Positions 42,820 to 51,102 of a DNA stretch of 64,000 bases are shown piece by piece. The notes beneath the pieces were generated by a model that saw only the letters and a list, made by a program, of their open reading frames with translations, was not told the DNA's origin and ran no database searches. Origin of the DNA: JAUSPI01 sp964454305. GTDB lineage: Bacteria > Desulfobacterota > Syntrophia > Syntrophales > JADFWA01. The stretch is taken from positions 1 to 64,000 of the forward strand of contig CAYVXX010000002.1 in assembly GCA_964454305.1 (NCBI GenBank), given 5' to 3'. The position numbers were made by a program, and so were the translations under genes. Position 1 is the stretch's first letter. Every line of letters starts with the position of its first letter.

Positions 42820-44319
42820 CTAATCAATATCATCCATTATTTCAAATCCCGAGGCTGCGATTCTTATAGCCTTAATCATTCCTTCTGCCTTATTAATAGT
42901 TTCCTGATACTCGGCTTCCGGAACGGAATCCGCTACAATTCCCGCACCCACCTGGACAAAAGTCTTTCCGTCGTGAACCATGATAGTCCTTATGGTAATG
43001 CAAAAATCCATGTTCCCCGTATAGCTGAAATAACCGACAGCCCCGCCGTACGGACCCCTTACGGAAGGCTCCAGTTCATCAATAATCTCCATTGCCCTGA
43101 TCTTCGGCGCACCGGTGAGTGTACCCGCAGGAAAGGTTGCCTCCAGAACATCAAAGCAGTCTTTATCTTCGGATAATTGGGCCTGGATATTGGAGACAAG
43201 ATGCATAACATGGGAATACCTCTCTACTACCATAAGCTGATTGACCTGAACGCTCCCTATTTGGGCAATTCTTCCCAGATCGTTTCTTCCCAGATCGACC
43301 AGCATGATATGCTCCGCTCTCTCCTTGGGATCGTTCAGAAGTTCGTCTGCAAGTTTTCTGTCCTCCTTTTCGCTACTGCCTCTTCTCCTCGTTCCGGCGA
43401 TGGGCCTCAATTCCGCTGACTTCTCTTCAAGACGAACCATCACTTCAGGAGAAGAACCTATGAGGATGAGGTCTTCAAGTTTCAGAAAAAAGAGATATGG
43501 CGAAGGATTAACGTAACGAAGTGCCCGGTATAAATCGATGGGGGCAATACGATTTTCCATTTGAAATCGCTGTGAGAGAACAATCTGAATCGCATCGCCT
43601 GAAACAATATACTCCTTGGCCCTCCTGACGACCGTTTTATAAGCTTCCGGCGTCATGTTGGATTGAAGATGAAAGGTTTCACCCCCTTTGTGAAATGTTT
43701 CTCTCCCTTCCATTGGGGCATTCAGCATCTCTATCAAGGTATCTATTTTTCGGATAGCCTCTTTGTAAACATCCTTCAGATCATCTCTGCCTTCGGTGAA
43801 GGCACATGCCACAACCTTTATAGTATGTTTGACATTGTCAAAGATAATCAGTGTGTCGGTAATGAGAAAGATGGCTTCGTCCGTTCTTAGATCATCTACG
43901 GCCTCTGCCGGCAGTTTTTCAAAATAGCGCACCATCTCATAGCCGAGAAAACCCACGGCCCCGCCGTAAAACCGTGGAAGACCATCAACATGAACGGGAC
44001 GGTATCTTCCCATCAAATCCTTTAGAAACTTGAGGGGTCTTCCCTCATGCTTGTGAAAACGGTTCTCTCCATTTTCCCGGATAACAACATCTTCTTTCCT
44101 GACACTAAAAATAACATCCGGATCCGACCCCAGGAATGTGTATCTCCCCCATTTTTCACCCCCTTCCACACTCTCCAGAAGGAAGGCATATGTCTTTGAA
44201 CTTAATTTCAACAGCGCCGACACAGGGGTCTCCATGTCAGCCATGATTTCCCTGTAAACGGGGATCAGATTTCCCTCATTTGTCAGTTTTTTGAATCCTT
44301 CAAATTGTGGATAGTACAT
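42820..44319 (-). CDS. trpE: Anthranilate synthase component I
   Basis: The 499-residue enzyme converts chorismate to anthranilate. AFLLESVEGGEKWGRYTFLG contains the LLES element that binds feedback tryptophan, so allosteric inhibition is expected in addition to attenuation. The chorismate-binding half includes PIAGTRRRGSSEKED and FPAGTLTGAPKIRAMEII. GAGG lies ten bases before the ATG. It is the first structural gene of the operon, about 330 bases after the leader peptide start. Confidence 0.95.
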   Translation of the reverse strand: MYYPQFEGFKKLTNEGNLIPVYREIMADMETPVSALLKLSSKTYAFLLESVEGGEKWGRYTFLGSDPDVIFSVRKEDVVIRENGENRFHKHEGRPLKFLKDLMGRYRPVHVDGLPRFYGGAVGFLGYEMVRYFEKLPAEAVDDLRTDEAIFLITDTLIIFDNVKHTIKVVACAFTEGRDDLKDVYKEAIRKIDTLIEMLNAPMEGRETFHKGGETFHLQSNMTPEAYKTVVRRAKEYIVSGDAIQIVLSQRFQMENRIAPIDLYRALRYVNPSPYLFFLKLEDLILIGSSPEVMVRLEEKSAELRPIAGTRRRGSSEKEDRKLADELLNDPKERAEHIMLVDLGRNDLGRIAQIGSVQVNQLMVVERYSHVMHLVSNIQAQLSEDKDCFDVLEATFPAGTLTGAPKIRAMEIIDELEPSVRGPYGGAVGYFSYTGNMDFCITIRTIMVHDGKTFVQVGAGIVADSVPEAEYQETINKAEGMIKAIRIAASGFEIMDDID

Positions 44320-44343
44320 AATTGAAAAATCCTCTTCGAACGT

Positions 44344-44455
44344 GAAGCTCCCCGCCCACAGGGCGGGGCTTCCCGGTAAGGAATATGTTTGTTTTATATT
44401 GCGCCCCTTACCCCCCTACAAGGCGGGGCTTGCGGGTGCGCTCCCGGTCAAAGTA
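44344..44455. repeat. GC-rich hairpin repeat in trpE leader (repeat A-like)
   Basis: GAAGCTCCCCGCCC faces GGGCGGGGCTTC, then GGTAAGGAATATGTTTG follows. The same GAAGCTCCCCGC and GGTAAGGAA elements occur at 45726 and 53342. The later part resembles 3190-3220. It lies between the attenuator terminators and trpE, within the trp transcript. Confidence 0.5.
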
Positions 44456-44469
44456 TGGGTCTGTCGAAC

Positions 44470-44498
44470 AAAAAAAGGGCCGTTAATAATTACGGCCC
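44470..44498 (-). terminator. Second intrinsic terminator hairpin of trp leader
   Basis: On the minus strand GGGCCGT pairs with ACGGCCC across an AT loop and is followed by seven T. It lies 13 bases after the attenuator terminator and could act as a back-up stop. Confidence 0.75.
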
Positions 44499-44511
44499 CT
44501 TTCCTTAAAAC

Positions 44512-44551
44512 AAAAAAGCCGTGGAGTGTGCTGAAGAGCTCTTCCACGGCT
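44512..44551 (-). terminator. trp attenuator terminator
   Basis: On the minus strand AGCCGTGGA (region 3, 44543-44551) pairs perfectly with TCCACGGCT (region 4, 44517-44525), followed by six T. Region 2, TCCACCGCT at 44585-44593, differs from region 4 at one base, so it can pair with region 3 to form the antiterminator. Region 1 (the Trp codons) can pair with CCACC of region 2. Confidence 0.9.
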
Positions 44552-44574
44552 AACTTTCTTTGTCAGTATTTATT

Positions 44575-44652
44575 TTACACTTGAAGCGGTGGACGAACCT
44601 CTGTCTTTGTATACCACCACCAGTTATTTCCCAATAACAGACTTCTTCTCAT
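44575..44652 (-). CDS. trpL: trp operon leader peptide
   Basis: This 25-residue leader peptide begins MRRSLLLGNN, followed by three consecutive tryptophans (codons at 44614-44622), then YTKTEVRPPLQV and TAA. GAGG lies ten bases upstream of the ATG. The stop lies about 24 bases before region 3 of the attenuator. If tryptophanyl-tRNA is scarce, the ribosome stalls on the Trp codons, freeing region 2 to form the antiterminator. It is preceded by a strong promoter and followed by the complete trp operon, so the assignment is secure even though the peptide is short. Confidence 0.92.
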   Translation of the reverse strand: MRRSLLLGNNWWWYTKTEVRPPLQV

Positions 44653-44685
44653 AATCTGACGTCCTCAAAAGTTAAATTCAGGAGT

Positions 44686-44714
44686 TTTATACCAGCGTTT
44701 TATACCCGTGTCAA
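44686..44714 (-). promoter_or_regulatory. trp operon promoter
   Basis: On the minus strand TTGACA (44709-44714), 17 bases, TATAAA (44686-44691). Transcription would begin near 44679, about 27 bases before the trpL ATG. No convincing TrpR operator palindrome is visible. Confidence 0.8.
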
Positions 44715-44738
44715 TATTTTTTTGCTGCTCTGTAATCC

Positions 44739-44767
44739 TTGACATTGCTCAATTTTTCTGTGATAAG
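44739..44767 (+). promoter_or_regulatory. Promoter of the rhomboid gene
   Basis: TTGACA, 17 bases, GATAAG, reading away from the trp promoter. The stretch TTGACATTGCTC is shared with the promoter before oadG at 51364. Confidence 0.6.
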
Positions 44768-44849
44768 CGAAAGACATTTGAATCCTGCTGGAATAGTGTT
44801 TTAAAAGTAGGTCACACTTTTTTGTAAACTGTTAATTCCAGATTTTGCT

Positions 44850-45683
44850 ATGTCAGACACCGGAAAAAAATCGATTCTCTGCCCCAATTGCAGGAAACTT
44901 ATCAGCTCGGATGAAGCTTCCTGTCCCTACTGCGGAATAAACAGACCTGGTTCCCTGCTGAAAAGAATCTCCTTCAAGAAACCGAAGGATGTTATCAAGG
45001 TTATTATTTACTGTAATATTGCCATCTTCATTTTTTCCCTTATATTAACTCCCCTCAACCTCGGTTCTCCGGCAAATCCACTGACGTTTTTATCCCCTTC
45101 CAACAACAGCCTGCTCCTTTTAGGCGCTACGGGCACCATTCCAATCGAAAGGTTCGGCCGCTGGTGGACACTTCTATCGGCTTCTTTTATCCATGGCGGC
45201 ATACTTCACATCTTCTTTAATATGTTCGCTTTGTGGCAGCTGGGACCTTTCGTACTCCAGGAATACGGGTTCAACCGCTTTGCAATTATCTACCTGCTCA
45301 GCGGGATTCTCGGGTTTTACATGTCCTACCTGGCCGGCGTCCTCCTCACCATAGGAGCATCCGCCAGCATCTGCGGACTGATCGGTGCTATCCTATATTA
45401 CGGTAAAAGCCGTGGAGGACTTTACGGAGAGACGATCTATAGACAGGCCATGGGATGGGTAATAGGTCTGGTACTCTTCGGCCTTATGGTTCCGGGAATC
45501 AATAACTGGGCTCATGGAGGAGGACTTGTCGCGGGTATGCTGATCGGTCTGATCTTAGGATACAATGAGAGAAAAAGCGAAAACTTTTTTCATCGAATCG
45601 TGGCAAGCGGTTTTATTTTACTGACCATTATCGTCCTGCTCTTTGCTATCGTGCAAGCCATTTACTATCGATTCTCTGTCTGA
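44850..45683 (+). CDS. Rhomboid-family intramembrane serine protease with zinc ribbon
   Basis: The 277-residue protein begins with a zinc ribbon (CPNCRKLISSDEASCPYCG, residues about 10-28) and then six membrane helices. Rhomboid motifs are present: FIHGGILHIFFNMFALWQLG, the catalytic serine in GASASICGLIGA, and the catalytic histidine in NNWAHGGGLVAGM. It would cut membrane proteins inside the bilayer; substrates are unknown. It is transcribed divergently from the trp operon. Confidence 0.9.
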   Translation: MSDTGKKSILCPNCRKLISSDEASCPYCGINRPGSLLKRISFKKPKDVIKVIIYCNIAIFIFSLILTPLNLGSPANPLTFLSPSNNSLLLLGATGTIPIERFGRWWTLLSASFIHGGILHIFFNMFALWQLGPFVLQEYGFNRFAIIYLLSGILGFYMSYLAGVLLTIGASASICGLIGAILYYGKSRGGLYGETIYRQAMGWVIGLVLFGLMVPGINNWAHGGGLVAGMLIGLILGYNERKSENFFHRIVASGFILLTIIVLLFAIVQAIYYRFSV

Positions 45684-45721
45684 TTACCAACTCTTCGTAA
45701 AATAAGCATGGTTATCTAAAA

Positions 45722-45922
45722 CATTGAAGCTCCCCGCAACAAGTTGCGGGGAATCTCCGACTGTTTAGTAAGATAGAAATTATTTTCTGCCAGAAAATAA
45801 TTTCGTTAACGCATTTATCCCCTTTAGTGGGACTTATCCCGTTTATCGGGGTAAGGAAAATAGTTGTTTTTATTCGCTCGCTAACCCCGCCGCAAGCAGC
45901 GGGGAATGCGCTCGCTGTTCAG
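45722..45922. repeat. Hairpin-rich repeat family A, copy 1
   Basis: Contains CCCCGCAAC facing GTTGCGGGG, then AATTATTTTC facing GAAAATAATT, then the core GTTAACGCATTTATCCCC (from 45805) and GGGGTAAGGAAAA. The core continues identically for about 55 bases in the copy at 53339-53505. No protein is encoded. It lies between the convergent rhomboid and TRAP genes. Confidence 0.8.
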
Positions 45923-45934
45923 TTCAACTCTGAT

Positions 45935-47869
45935 CTATCCCGACGGCTTTGGGGATTGTCGTCTGCCAGCCAGTTTCTGGCTCAGATAGATGCTGCCAAA
46001 GATCAGAAATCCCACAATCCTGAAAGTTGTATTTGGCCATAGCAACCCCAGTGAGGCAAGACCTACCAAACTCCTTTCCCAGAAGAACAACCCGCGTAGA
46101 CAGTACCCTTCCATGGCAACCGTGAAGGCTAAGAGCCCCAGGGTGGCACTAACCGCGGTTATGAGCACCTCGTAGACGGGTCCTTCAAAAAGGATAGGGG
46201 TGTAGGCGAAAAGGAAAGGAATGATGTAAAGTCCCTTGGCCAGCTTCCAGGCGGCTAAGCCGGTCTGCATGGGATTTGATCCTGCAATCCCCGCAGCGGA
46301 ATAGGCTGCCAGGCAAACCGGGGGGGTGACGTTAGCATCCTGGCTATACCAGAAGATGATCATATGGGCGGCCAGTAAAGAGATCCCCATCTGTTGTAAT
46401 GCCGGACCGGCCAGCACGGCCAGAAAGATATAGGAAGCAGTTACCGGCAGTCCCATTCCAAGGACGAGTGAGGCCAGCATCACCAGTATGATGGCCAAGA
46501 ATAGGTGGCCTCCGGAAAGATCGATGATCATTCCTGAGAAGGTAACCCCTACACCGGTGATCCCCACGATTCCAATGATGGTCCCTGCGCAGATAAGGAT
46601 GGCTGCAGTGGAAACGCTGTTTCTCGCCCCTAAATAGAGGGCATCCAGGATATCCCTCAACGTCATGCGGGTCTCCTTACGAAACCAGCTCACTACCACG
46701 ATAGCAAAGATCCCTATACAAGCGGCATATGTGGGAGTAAACCCCCTGACCAGTAGCAGGAGCAACAATACAACCGGAATAAGGAAAATGGAGCCTTCTC
46801 TCAAAACCTTTTTCAGGTCGGGTATCTCCTCTTTGCTCATGGGTTTCATTCCCAGTTTAAGGGCCTCAATATGGACAAAAAACCCCACGGAGAGAAAATA
46901 CATAATCGCCGGAATGGTGGCCACGGCGATGATATGCAGATAGGGGATTCCGGTCCACTGTGACATAATGAAGGCGCCGGCCCCCATAATGGGTGGCATT
47001 AACTGTCCCCCGGTGGATGCTGCCGCCTCCACACCTGCAGCAAAATGAGGCCGGTATCCTGTCCTCTTCATCAGGGGGATGGTAAACGAGCCGGTGGCCA
47101 CGGTATTGGCTACCGCACTCCCCGAAATCGATCCCATAAAGCCGCTGGCGATCACAGCGATCTTGGCGGGACCACCAACCATACGGCCGGTCAGAGCCTG
47201 GGCCAACTTGATGATGAAATCTCCAGCCCCGGACTTCAACAAAAATGCGCCGAAGAGGATAAACAGGTATACATAGGTAGAGGAGACGGTACAGACTATA
47301 CCGAACATTCCCTCATCGGTCAGGTACATGCGATAAAGCAGCCTTCCCAGAGCTACCCCGCGATAGTGAAAGGCGCCGGGAATCAATTTACCGAGAAAGA
47401 GCGCATAAGCGAAGAAGACAATAGAGAGGACGGGAATAATCCATCCAGCAGCTCTCTGGGTACCAATTAGGAGAATTATAATGGCGATAGCTGCAAAGAT
47501 GTAGTCTCGCATGATGGGGATAGAGGCCCTATCCAGGTGGAGCTCCTCTTCAAAGAAAAGGATATATAAGACCACAGCCGTTGCCAGCAAAATGAAGAAA
47601 AGATCAATGCCGAAACCCTTCTGAGGTTTCTTTTTGAACATGGGATAGAAAAAGAAGGCCAAAACCATGATGAATCCGAGGTGAACCGCGTTGCGATATA
47701 TCGCCGGCATCACCCCGATGGTGTTCACCCAGATATGAAAGAGAGAAGCAGCAATCCCTATAATATAAACAACCGATTGCCACCTTCCGGAAAGCTCCCG
47801 GAAGGAGGTGGTAACCTCACCCCTATCCTCCAGCCCCTCGATCTCCTCTTTCTTCCTTTTTCCAGTCAA
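45935..47869 (-). CDS. TRAP transporter fused permease subunit (TAXI type)
   Basis: The 644-residue membrane protein fuses the small (DctQ-like) and large (DctM-like) TRAP permease subunits, as usual for TAXI-type systems. The DctM blocks include GPAKIAVIASGFMGSISGSA, PPIMGAGAFIMSQW and LGMGLPVTASYIFLAVLAG. About sixteen or more helices are present. It imports organic acids with Na+, using the binding protein encoded upstream. The TTG start has GAGGAGG five bases before it. An intrinsic terminator lies between the two genes. Confidence 0.9.
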   Translation of the reverse strand: MTGKRKKEEIEGLEDRGEVTTSFRELSGRWQSVVYIIGIAASLFHIWVNTIGVMPAIYRNAVHLGFIMVLAFFFYPMFKKKPQKGFGIDLFFILLATAVVLYILFFEEELHLDRASIPIMRDYIFAAIAIIILLIGTQRAAGWIIPVLSIVFFAYALFLGKLIPGAFHYRGVALGRLLYRMYLTDEGMFGIVCTVSSTYVYLFILFGAFLLKSGAGDFIIKLAQALTGRMVGGPAKIAVIASGFMGSISGSAVANTVATGSFTIPLMKRTGYRPHFAAGVEAAASTGGQLMPPIMGAGAFIMSQWTGIPYLHIIAVATIPAIMYFLSVGFFVHIEALKLGMKPMSKEEIPDLKKVLREGSIFLIPVVLLLLLLVRGFTPTYAACIGIFAIVVVSWFRKETRMTLRDILDALYLGARNSVSTAAILICAGTIIGIVGITGVGVTFSGMIIDLSGGHLFLAIILVMLASLVLGMGLPVTASYIFLAVLAGPALQQMGISLLAAHMIIFWYSQDANVTPPVCLAAYSAAGIAGSNPMQTGLAAWKLAKGLYIIPFLFAYTPILFEGPVYEVLITAVSATLGLLAFTVAMEGYCLRGLFFWERSLVGLASLGLLWPNTTFRIVGFLIFGSIYLSQKLAGRRQSPKPSG

Positions 47870-47891
47870 CAGGACCTCCTCGGGTAATAGG

Positions 47892-47929
47892 AAAAAAGTG
47901 GGTCATAGCCGATGGCCATAACCCACTTT
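47892..47929 (-). terminator. Intrinsic terminator between TRAP binding-protein and permease genes
   Basis: On the minus strand AAAGTGGGT pairs with ACCCACTTT, with an inner GCC/GGC extension, and is followed by T-run. It lies six bases after the stop of the binding-protein gene. It would make the permease message less abundant than the binding-protein message. Confidence 0.85.
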
Positions 47930-47935
47930 AACCTC

Positions 47936-48973
47936 CTAACGTGCCTCAGGTGGGATCAGGTTCCCGGGGATCTTTACCCCCTTCTCTTTATAGTATTTGT
48001 AGGCTCCTGGATGCAGCGGAGCGGGGAGTCCACTGAGAGCATTTTCTAATGTTATGAATCCCCCCATTTTGTGGACGGCCTTCATATAATCGGGGTTTTC
48101 AAAAAGAGTTTTGGTGAGGAGATAGATCACCTCCGTATCTACGTCAGCTCTTACCCCGAGGAAATTAGGCTGAGCAATGGTGCGCACTTCCTTGGTCTGT
48201 CCCGGATAGGTATTAGCCGGAATTATGTAGCGGTAACCGGGATAAGCGGTCTTTGCATTGATACTATTCAGCTGCTTGTCGGTAAACTCCAAGACCACGA
48301 CCTCCATCCCTGGCGTGGCGGAGACATCGGTGACGGCGGCCACCGGAGGGCCGGCACATAGGTTGGCCCCACTAATTCTCCTGTCTTTCATAGCCTTGGC
48401 TGACTCAAAATATCCCAGATACTCGGCTTCGATATCCGTCCTCTTCATCCCGAGTCCTTCCATAATGGTCAGTCCGGACCTCTCTGTGCCGCTTCCGGCT
48501 CTGCCTATGGAGAACCTGAGCCCTTTGATGTCGGATGCGGTACCCTCCTTTACCTTATTCTTCACGATTACAAAATGTTCCACATTGGGCCAGAGCATGG
48601 TGATGGTGCGTAACTCCTTGTCGGGTTTCCCCTTGTACATCCCGATGCCGTTCCATGCCATTTTGCCAAAGAGCCCCTGCAGTATAACAAGCTCCACCTC
48701 CTTGCCCTTGAGCATGTTGATATTCTCGCCTGACCCAGCGGATGTAATTGCCTGAACTTGAATACCATGTTTGTCAGCCAACCTGATAGACCACAGGGAG
48801 GCCATACCAACGCCAATAGGGTAGTAGGTCCCCCCGGTAGTAGCCGTAGCGATGATCAAGGAGGTTAGTTTCTTTTTCGCGGCTTGTGCCTCTACCCCGG
48901 TGAAGGTCATCATAAACACAAAAACCCCCACGACTGTCAATGCTAAAAACACCCTTCCTTTTTTGGAAAACAT
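47936..48973 (-). CDS. TAXI-family TRAP transporter substrate-binding protein
   Basis: The 345-residue periplasmic protein has a signal peptide (LALTVVGVFVFMMTFTGVEA). The TAXI family block IIATATTGGTYYPIGVGMAS is at about residue 40; VQAITSAGSGENINMLK and AGSGTERSGLTIMEGLG follow. It would bind a carboxylate such as glutamate or a related acid. It precedes the permease gene. Confidence 0.92.
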   Translation of the reverse strand: MFSKKGRVFLALTVVGVFVFMMTFTGVEAQAAKKKLTSLIIATATTGGTYYPIGVGMASLWSIRLADKHGIQVQAITSAGSGENINMLKGKEVELVILQGLFGKMAWNGIGMYKGKPDKELRTITMLWPNVEHFVIVKNKVKEGTASDIKGLRFSIGRAGSGTERSGLTIMEGLGMKRTDIEAEYLGYFESAKAMKDRRISGANLCAGPPVAAVTDVSATPGMEVVVLEFTDKQLNSINAKTAYPGYRYIIPANTYPGQTKEVRTIAQPNFLGVRADVDTEVIYLLTKTLFENPDYMKAVHKMGGFITLENALSGLPAPLHPGAYKYYKEKGVKIPGNLIPPEAR

Positions 48974-49359
48974 CTAAAATCCCTCCTTTCCCGACTTCTT
49001 TTGGGTTAAATGGTTTTTAACCTCTACGAATGAACAAACGAAATAATTCCCCTTACCACCTCCTTCCAAAAAAGTTGTCTTGTTTCAACACATTAATTAT
49101 ACAAAGATATTACGAGACCACTAAAACAGTGTCAAGCAAATTTTCTTTTTATTGCTTTACCTCAATTGCAGGGTGAACGGCGTACTAACTCAGTGGAACT
49201 ATCTATGGGCTTCAGCACATGAACATACGCTATCTTTTTCCTGAAATAGTTAGAATGGCTTACAAAAAACTTTTTACGAAGCCATTAATTTTAATTTTAG
49301 CTTCTTGATAGGAGTAAACTATCAAGCCTTTAATTCCGGATTTTCTATGACTGTTTGGT
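48974..49359. other. Intergenic region upstream of TRAP operon
   Basis: The minus strand carries the TRAP promoter (49107-49135). A lone half-site, AACTTTTTACGAA, lies near 49267-49279 and matches the ends of the repeats at 39.4 and 50.3 kb. CTTGATAG facing CTATCAAG at about 49301-49323 could be a hairpin terminator for the small gene on the right. Nothing else was recognised. Confidence 0.5.
49107..49135 (-). promoter_or_regulatory. Promoter of the TAXI-TRAP operon
   Basis: On the minus strand TTGACA, 17 bases, TAATAT. The leader to the binding-protein ATG is about 125 bases. Confidence 0.6.
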
Positions 49360-49671
49360 TTAATTTTTTGTTAACTTTGTCTCTTTCTTTTTCTGCTTTG
49401 CCAGCGCCTTCAATGCTTTTTTATCCTGCTTCGCCTGTTGTTCGGCCTGCTCAGGAAACATCTCTTCCGTAATTTTCGGGAGATCTTTCTCGCCGGTGAT
49501 CTCTATCTTCTCTCCCGGTCCTTCAGCCCTGGAGGGGACTCCCTTTTCCCCCGCCTTTAACCTTTCCATCATATGTTTGGCGAATGTTTTCCCGAACTGT
49601 CCGATGAAACCGGCTATCAGTACAATTAAAACCCATTTCATGATCCGCCAAATATCAATTCCATCCGTCAT
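49360..49671 (-). CDS. Small membrane-anchored charged protein, unknown function
   Basis: The 103-residue protein has one N-terminal membrane helix (RIMKWVLIVLIAGFIGQFG) and a highly charged cytoplasmic or periplasmic tail rich in Lys and Glu, ending LKALAKQKKKETKLTKN. No family was recognised. It overlaps the mobB stop by four bases (ATGA), so it is translated with mobB. A link to molybdenum-cofactor work is possible from context only. Confidence 0.6.
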   Translation of the reverse strand: MTDGIDIWRIMKWVLIVLIAGFIGQFGKTFAKHMMERLKAGEKGVPSRAEGPGEKIEITGEKDLPKITEEMFPEQAEQQAKQDKKALKALAKQKKKETKLTKN

Positions 49672-50162
49672 AATTGCAAAAATCTCTCCTCTATAATATC
49701 AACCACTCCTGATATATCATTAATGTCGAGGCATGGAACACCGATATCTAATCTTTGATTGCTGACTACGGCGATGAGGTTATCATCATTTGTACATAAC
49801 AGTCCCTGCTTCATCTCCGTACGGTTGACTTCAATCTTGGGATATGGATTTCCCTTATAACCCTCAACCAAAATAACATCCACATCTTTAATGTATCTAT
49901 TTTTAAGCTCGGCAATACTATAATCTTTCTCTACATCTTCAATAAGAGCCACTCTCCGTGGTGATGCTATTACCGTAGTACGTGCACCTGCTCTTTTATG
50001 GCGCCAGCTGTCTTTCCCCTCGTGGTCTATGTCAAACCCGTGGATATTATGCTTGATGGTAGCCACCCGATAACCCCTCCTGTTTAATTCCGGGATCACT
50101 TTTTCTATCAGTGTGGTCTTGCCGGAATCCGATTTGCCCACAATTGACACGACGGGAATCAT
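49668..50162 (-). CDS. mobB: Molybdopterin-guanine dinucleotide biosynthesis adaptor MobB
   Basis: The 164-residue GTPase-like protein opens VVSIVGKSDSGKTTLIEKVI, a Walker A motif, and continues KHNIHGFDIDHEGKDSWRHK and VILVEGYKGNPYPKIEV, all typical of MobB. It assists MobA in attaching GMP to molybdopterin. The start at 50162 is supported by GGAGG five bases upstream. mobA is not in view. Confidence 0.9.
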   Translation of the reverse strand: MIPVVSIVGKSDSGKTTLIEKVIPELNRRGYRVATIKHNIHGFDIDHEGKDSWRHKRAGARTTVIASPRRVALIEDVEKDYSIAELKNRYIKDVDVILVEGYKGNPYPKIEVNRTEMKQGLLCTNDDNLIAVVSNQRLDIGVPCLDINDISGVVDIIEERFLQL

Positions 50163-50213
50163 ATTTTCCTCCATATTGTTGCCTTAAAACCTAACACATC
50201 TAATCTTGATGCA

Positions 50214-50334
50214 TTCGTAAAAAGTCATAAACTGCACCATTTGTCATGCTGAACTTGTTTCAGCATCTAATTATTTCAGTAAGTTAGAGACCCTGAAATA
50301 AATTCAGGGTGACAAAAAAAGACTTTTTACGAGA
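50214..50334. repeat. Nested inverted-repeat element upstream of mobB
   Basis: The ends TTCGTAAAAAGTC and GACTTTTTACGAG are inverted and match the element at 39342-39518. The interior has its own inverted pair beginning GTCATGCTGAACTTG and ending TTCAGGGTGACA. It looks like one palindromic element inserted in another. It abuts the 3' end of the DUF364 gene, just before its stop. Confidence 0.7.
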
Positions 50335-50337
50335 CTG

Positions 50338-51102
50338 TCAAACTTTGTCCAGCAGGATATTGACAAACCTCAGATAAGGCCGCAAAGCAGCTGTTCCTCC
50401 ACCTTCAGAAATAATCTGCATAATCTTTTCTGTGTTGAGCATTGCAGAGCCTCCTAAATGGTTTACCTGCGTCCCTTCAAAAATTTCACCACACATTGGC
50501 GTGGAAGGACCCAGCACCGCAACATGCCGGGGACTCCCCAGGCTGTTCAACACCTCCTCCATGGTATCATTCAATAGTGCGGTAGCGGTAATAATCGCAA
50601 CTGTACACTCTTCGAGTATTCTTGCTCTTTCCTTCTGGCCGAAAACCTCCATTAGAACCGGATTCCTCTCAATAATGGAAAGTGATGCCCCGGTTTCCTT
50701 TATCCGTTGCACCAGAGGACGAAAAAGGCCTACCATGGCGACCCTGTCTTCTGCTCCGAGATTGATCAATTCGAGTGTGTTCTTATCCTCTTCAGTCGGC
50801 TCCGGATGAATTATGGCATTCGCCGTAGCCAGTCCCAGTGCTTTTTCAAGGGGGTTCCTGCCATCGACGAGACGCCTCAAAAAATCAGAAGCCTTTGAAC
50901 CAACAAGTTTGCCTGCCTCATCAATAACCGAACAGCCCGGGGTTAATTCGTGATTCAGCACCGCAGCCAGACCCATCCGGTTTTCTTCCAGTTTCACACC
51001 CAGATAGCTGAGACCGACTCTGACCTCCTTTACCAGAAGATCTCCCCCTCTTCCGGAAAGATATTCATAAAAACGGTTTGATATTTCACCTATCGGTATC
51101 AT
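50338..51102 (-). CDS. DUF364 (Rossmann-like) protein
   Basis: The 254-residue protein has an N-terminal enolase-like (DUF4213) part (VRVGLSYLGVKLEENRMGL) and a C-terminal Rossmann-like DUF364 part: VAMVGLFRPLVQRIKETGAS, LSIIERNPVL and ITATALLNDTMEEVL. The family has been linked to heavy-metal chelation and often sits with molybdenum or other metal genes; mobB next door fits this, but no activity is established. GGGAGAGAG precedes the ATG. Confidence 0.75.
   Translation of the reverse strand: MIPIGEISNRFYEYLSGRGGDLLVKEVRVGLSYLGVKLEENRMGLAAVLNHELTPGCSVIDEAGKLVGSKASDFLRRLVDGRNPLEKALGLATANAIIHPEPTEEDKNTLELINLGAEDRVAMVGLFRPLVQRIKETGASLSIIERNPVLMEVFGQKERARILEECTVAIITATALLNDTMEEVLNSLGSPRHVAVLGPSTPMCGEIFEGTQVNHLGGSAMLNTEKIMQIISEGGGTAALRPYLRFVNILLDKV

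Noticed and set aside
44653..44740. TrpR operator at the trp promoter
   Set aside because: No CTAGTTAACTAG-like palindrome overlaps the promoter; control is better explained by the attenuator.
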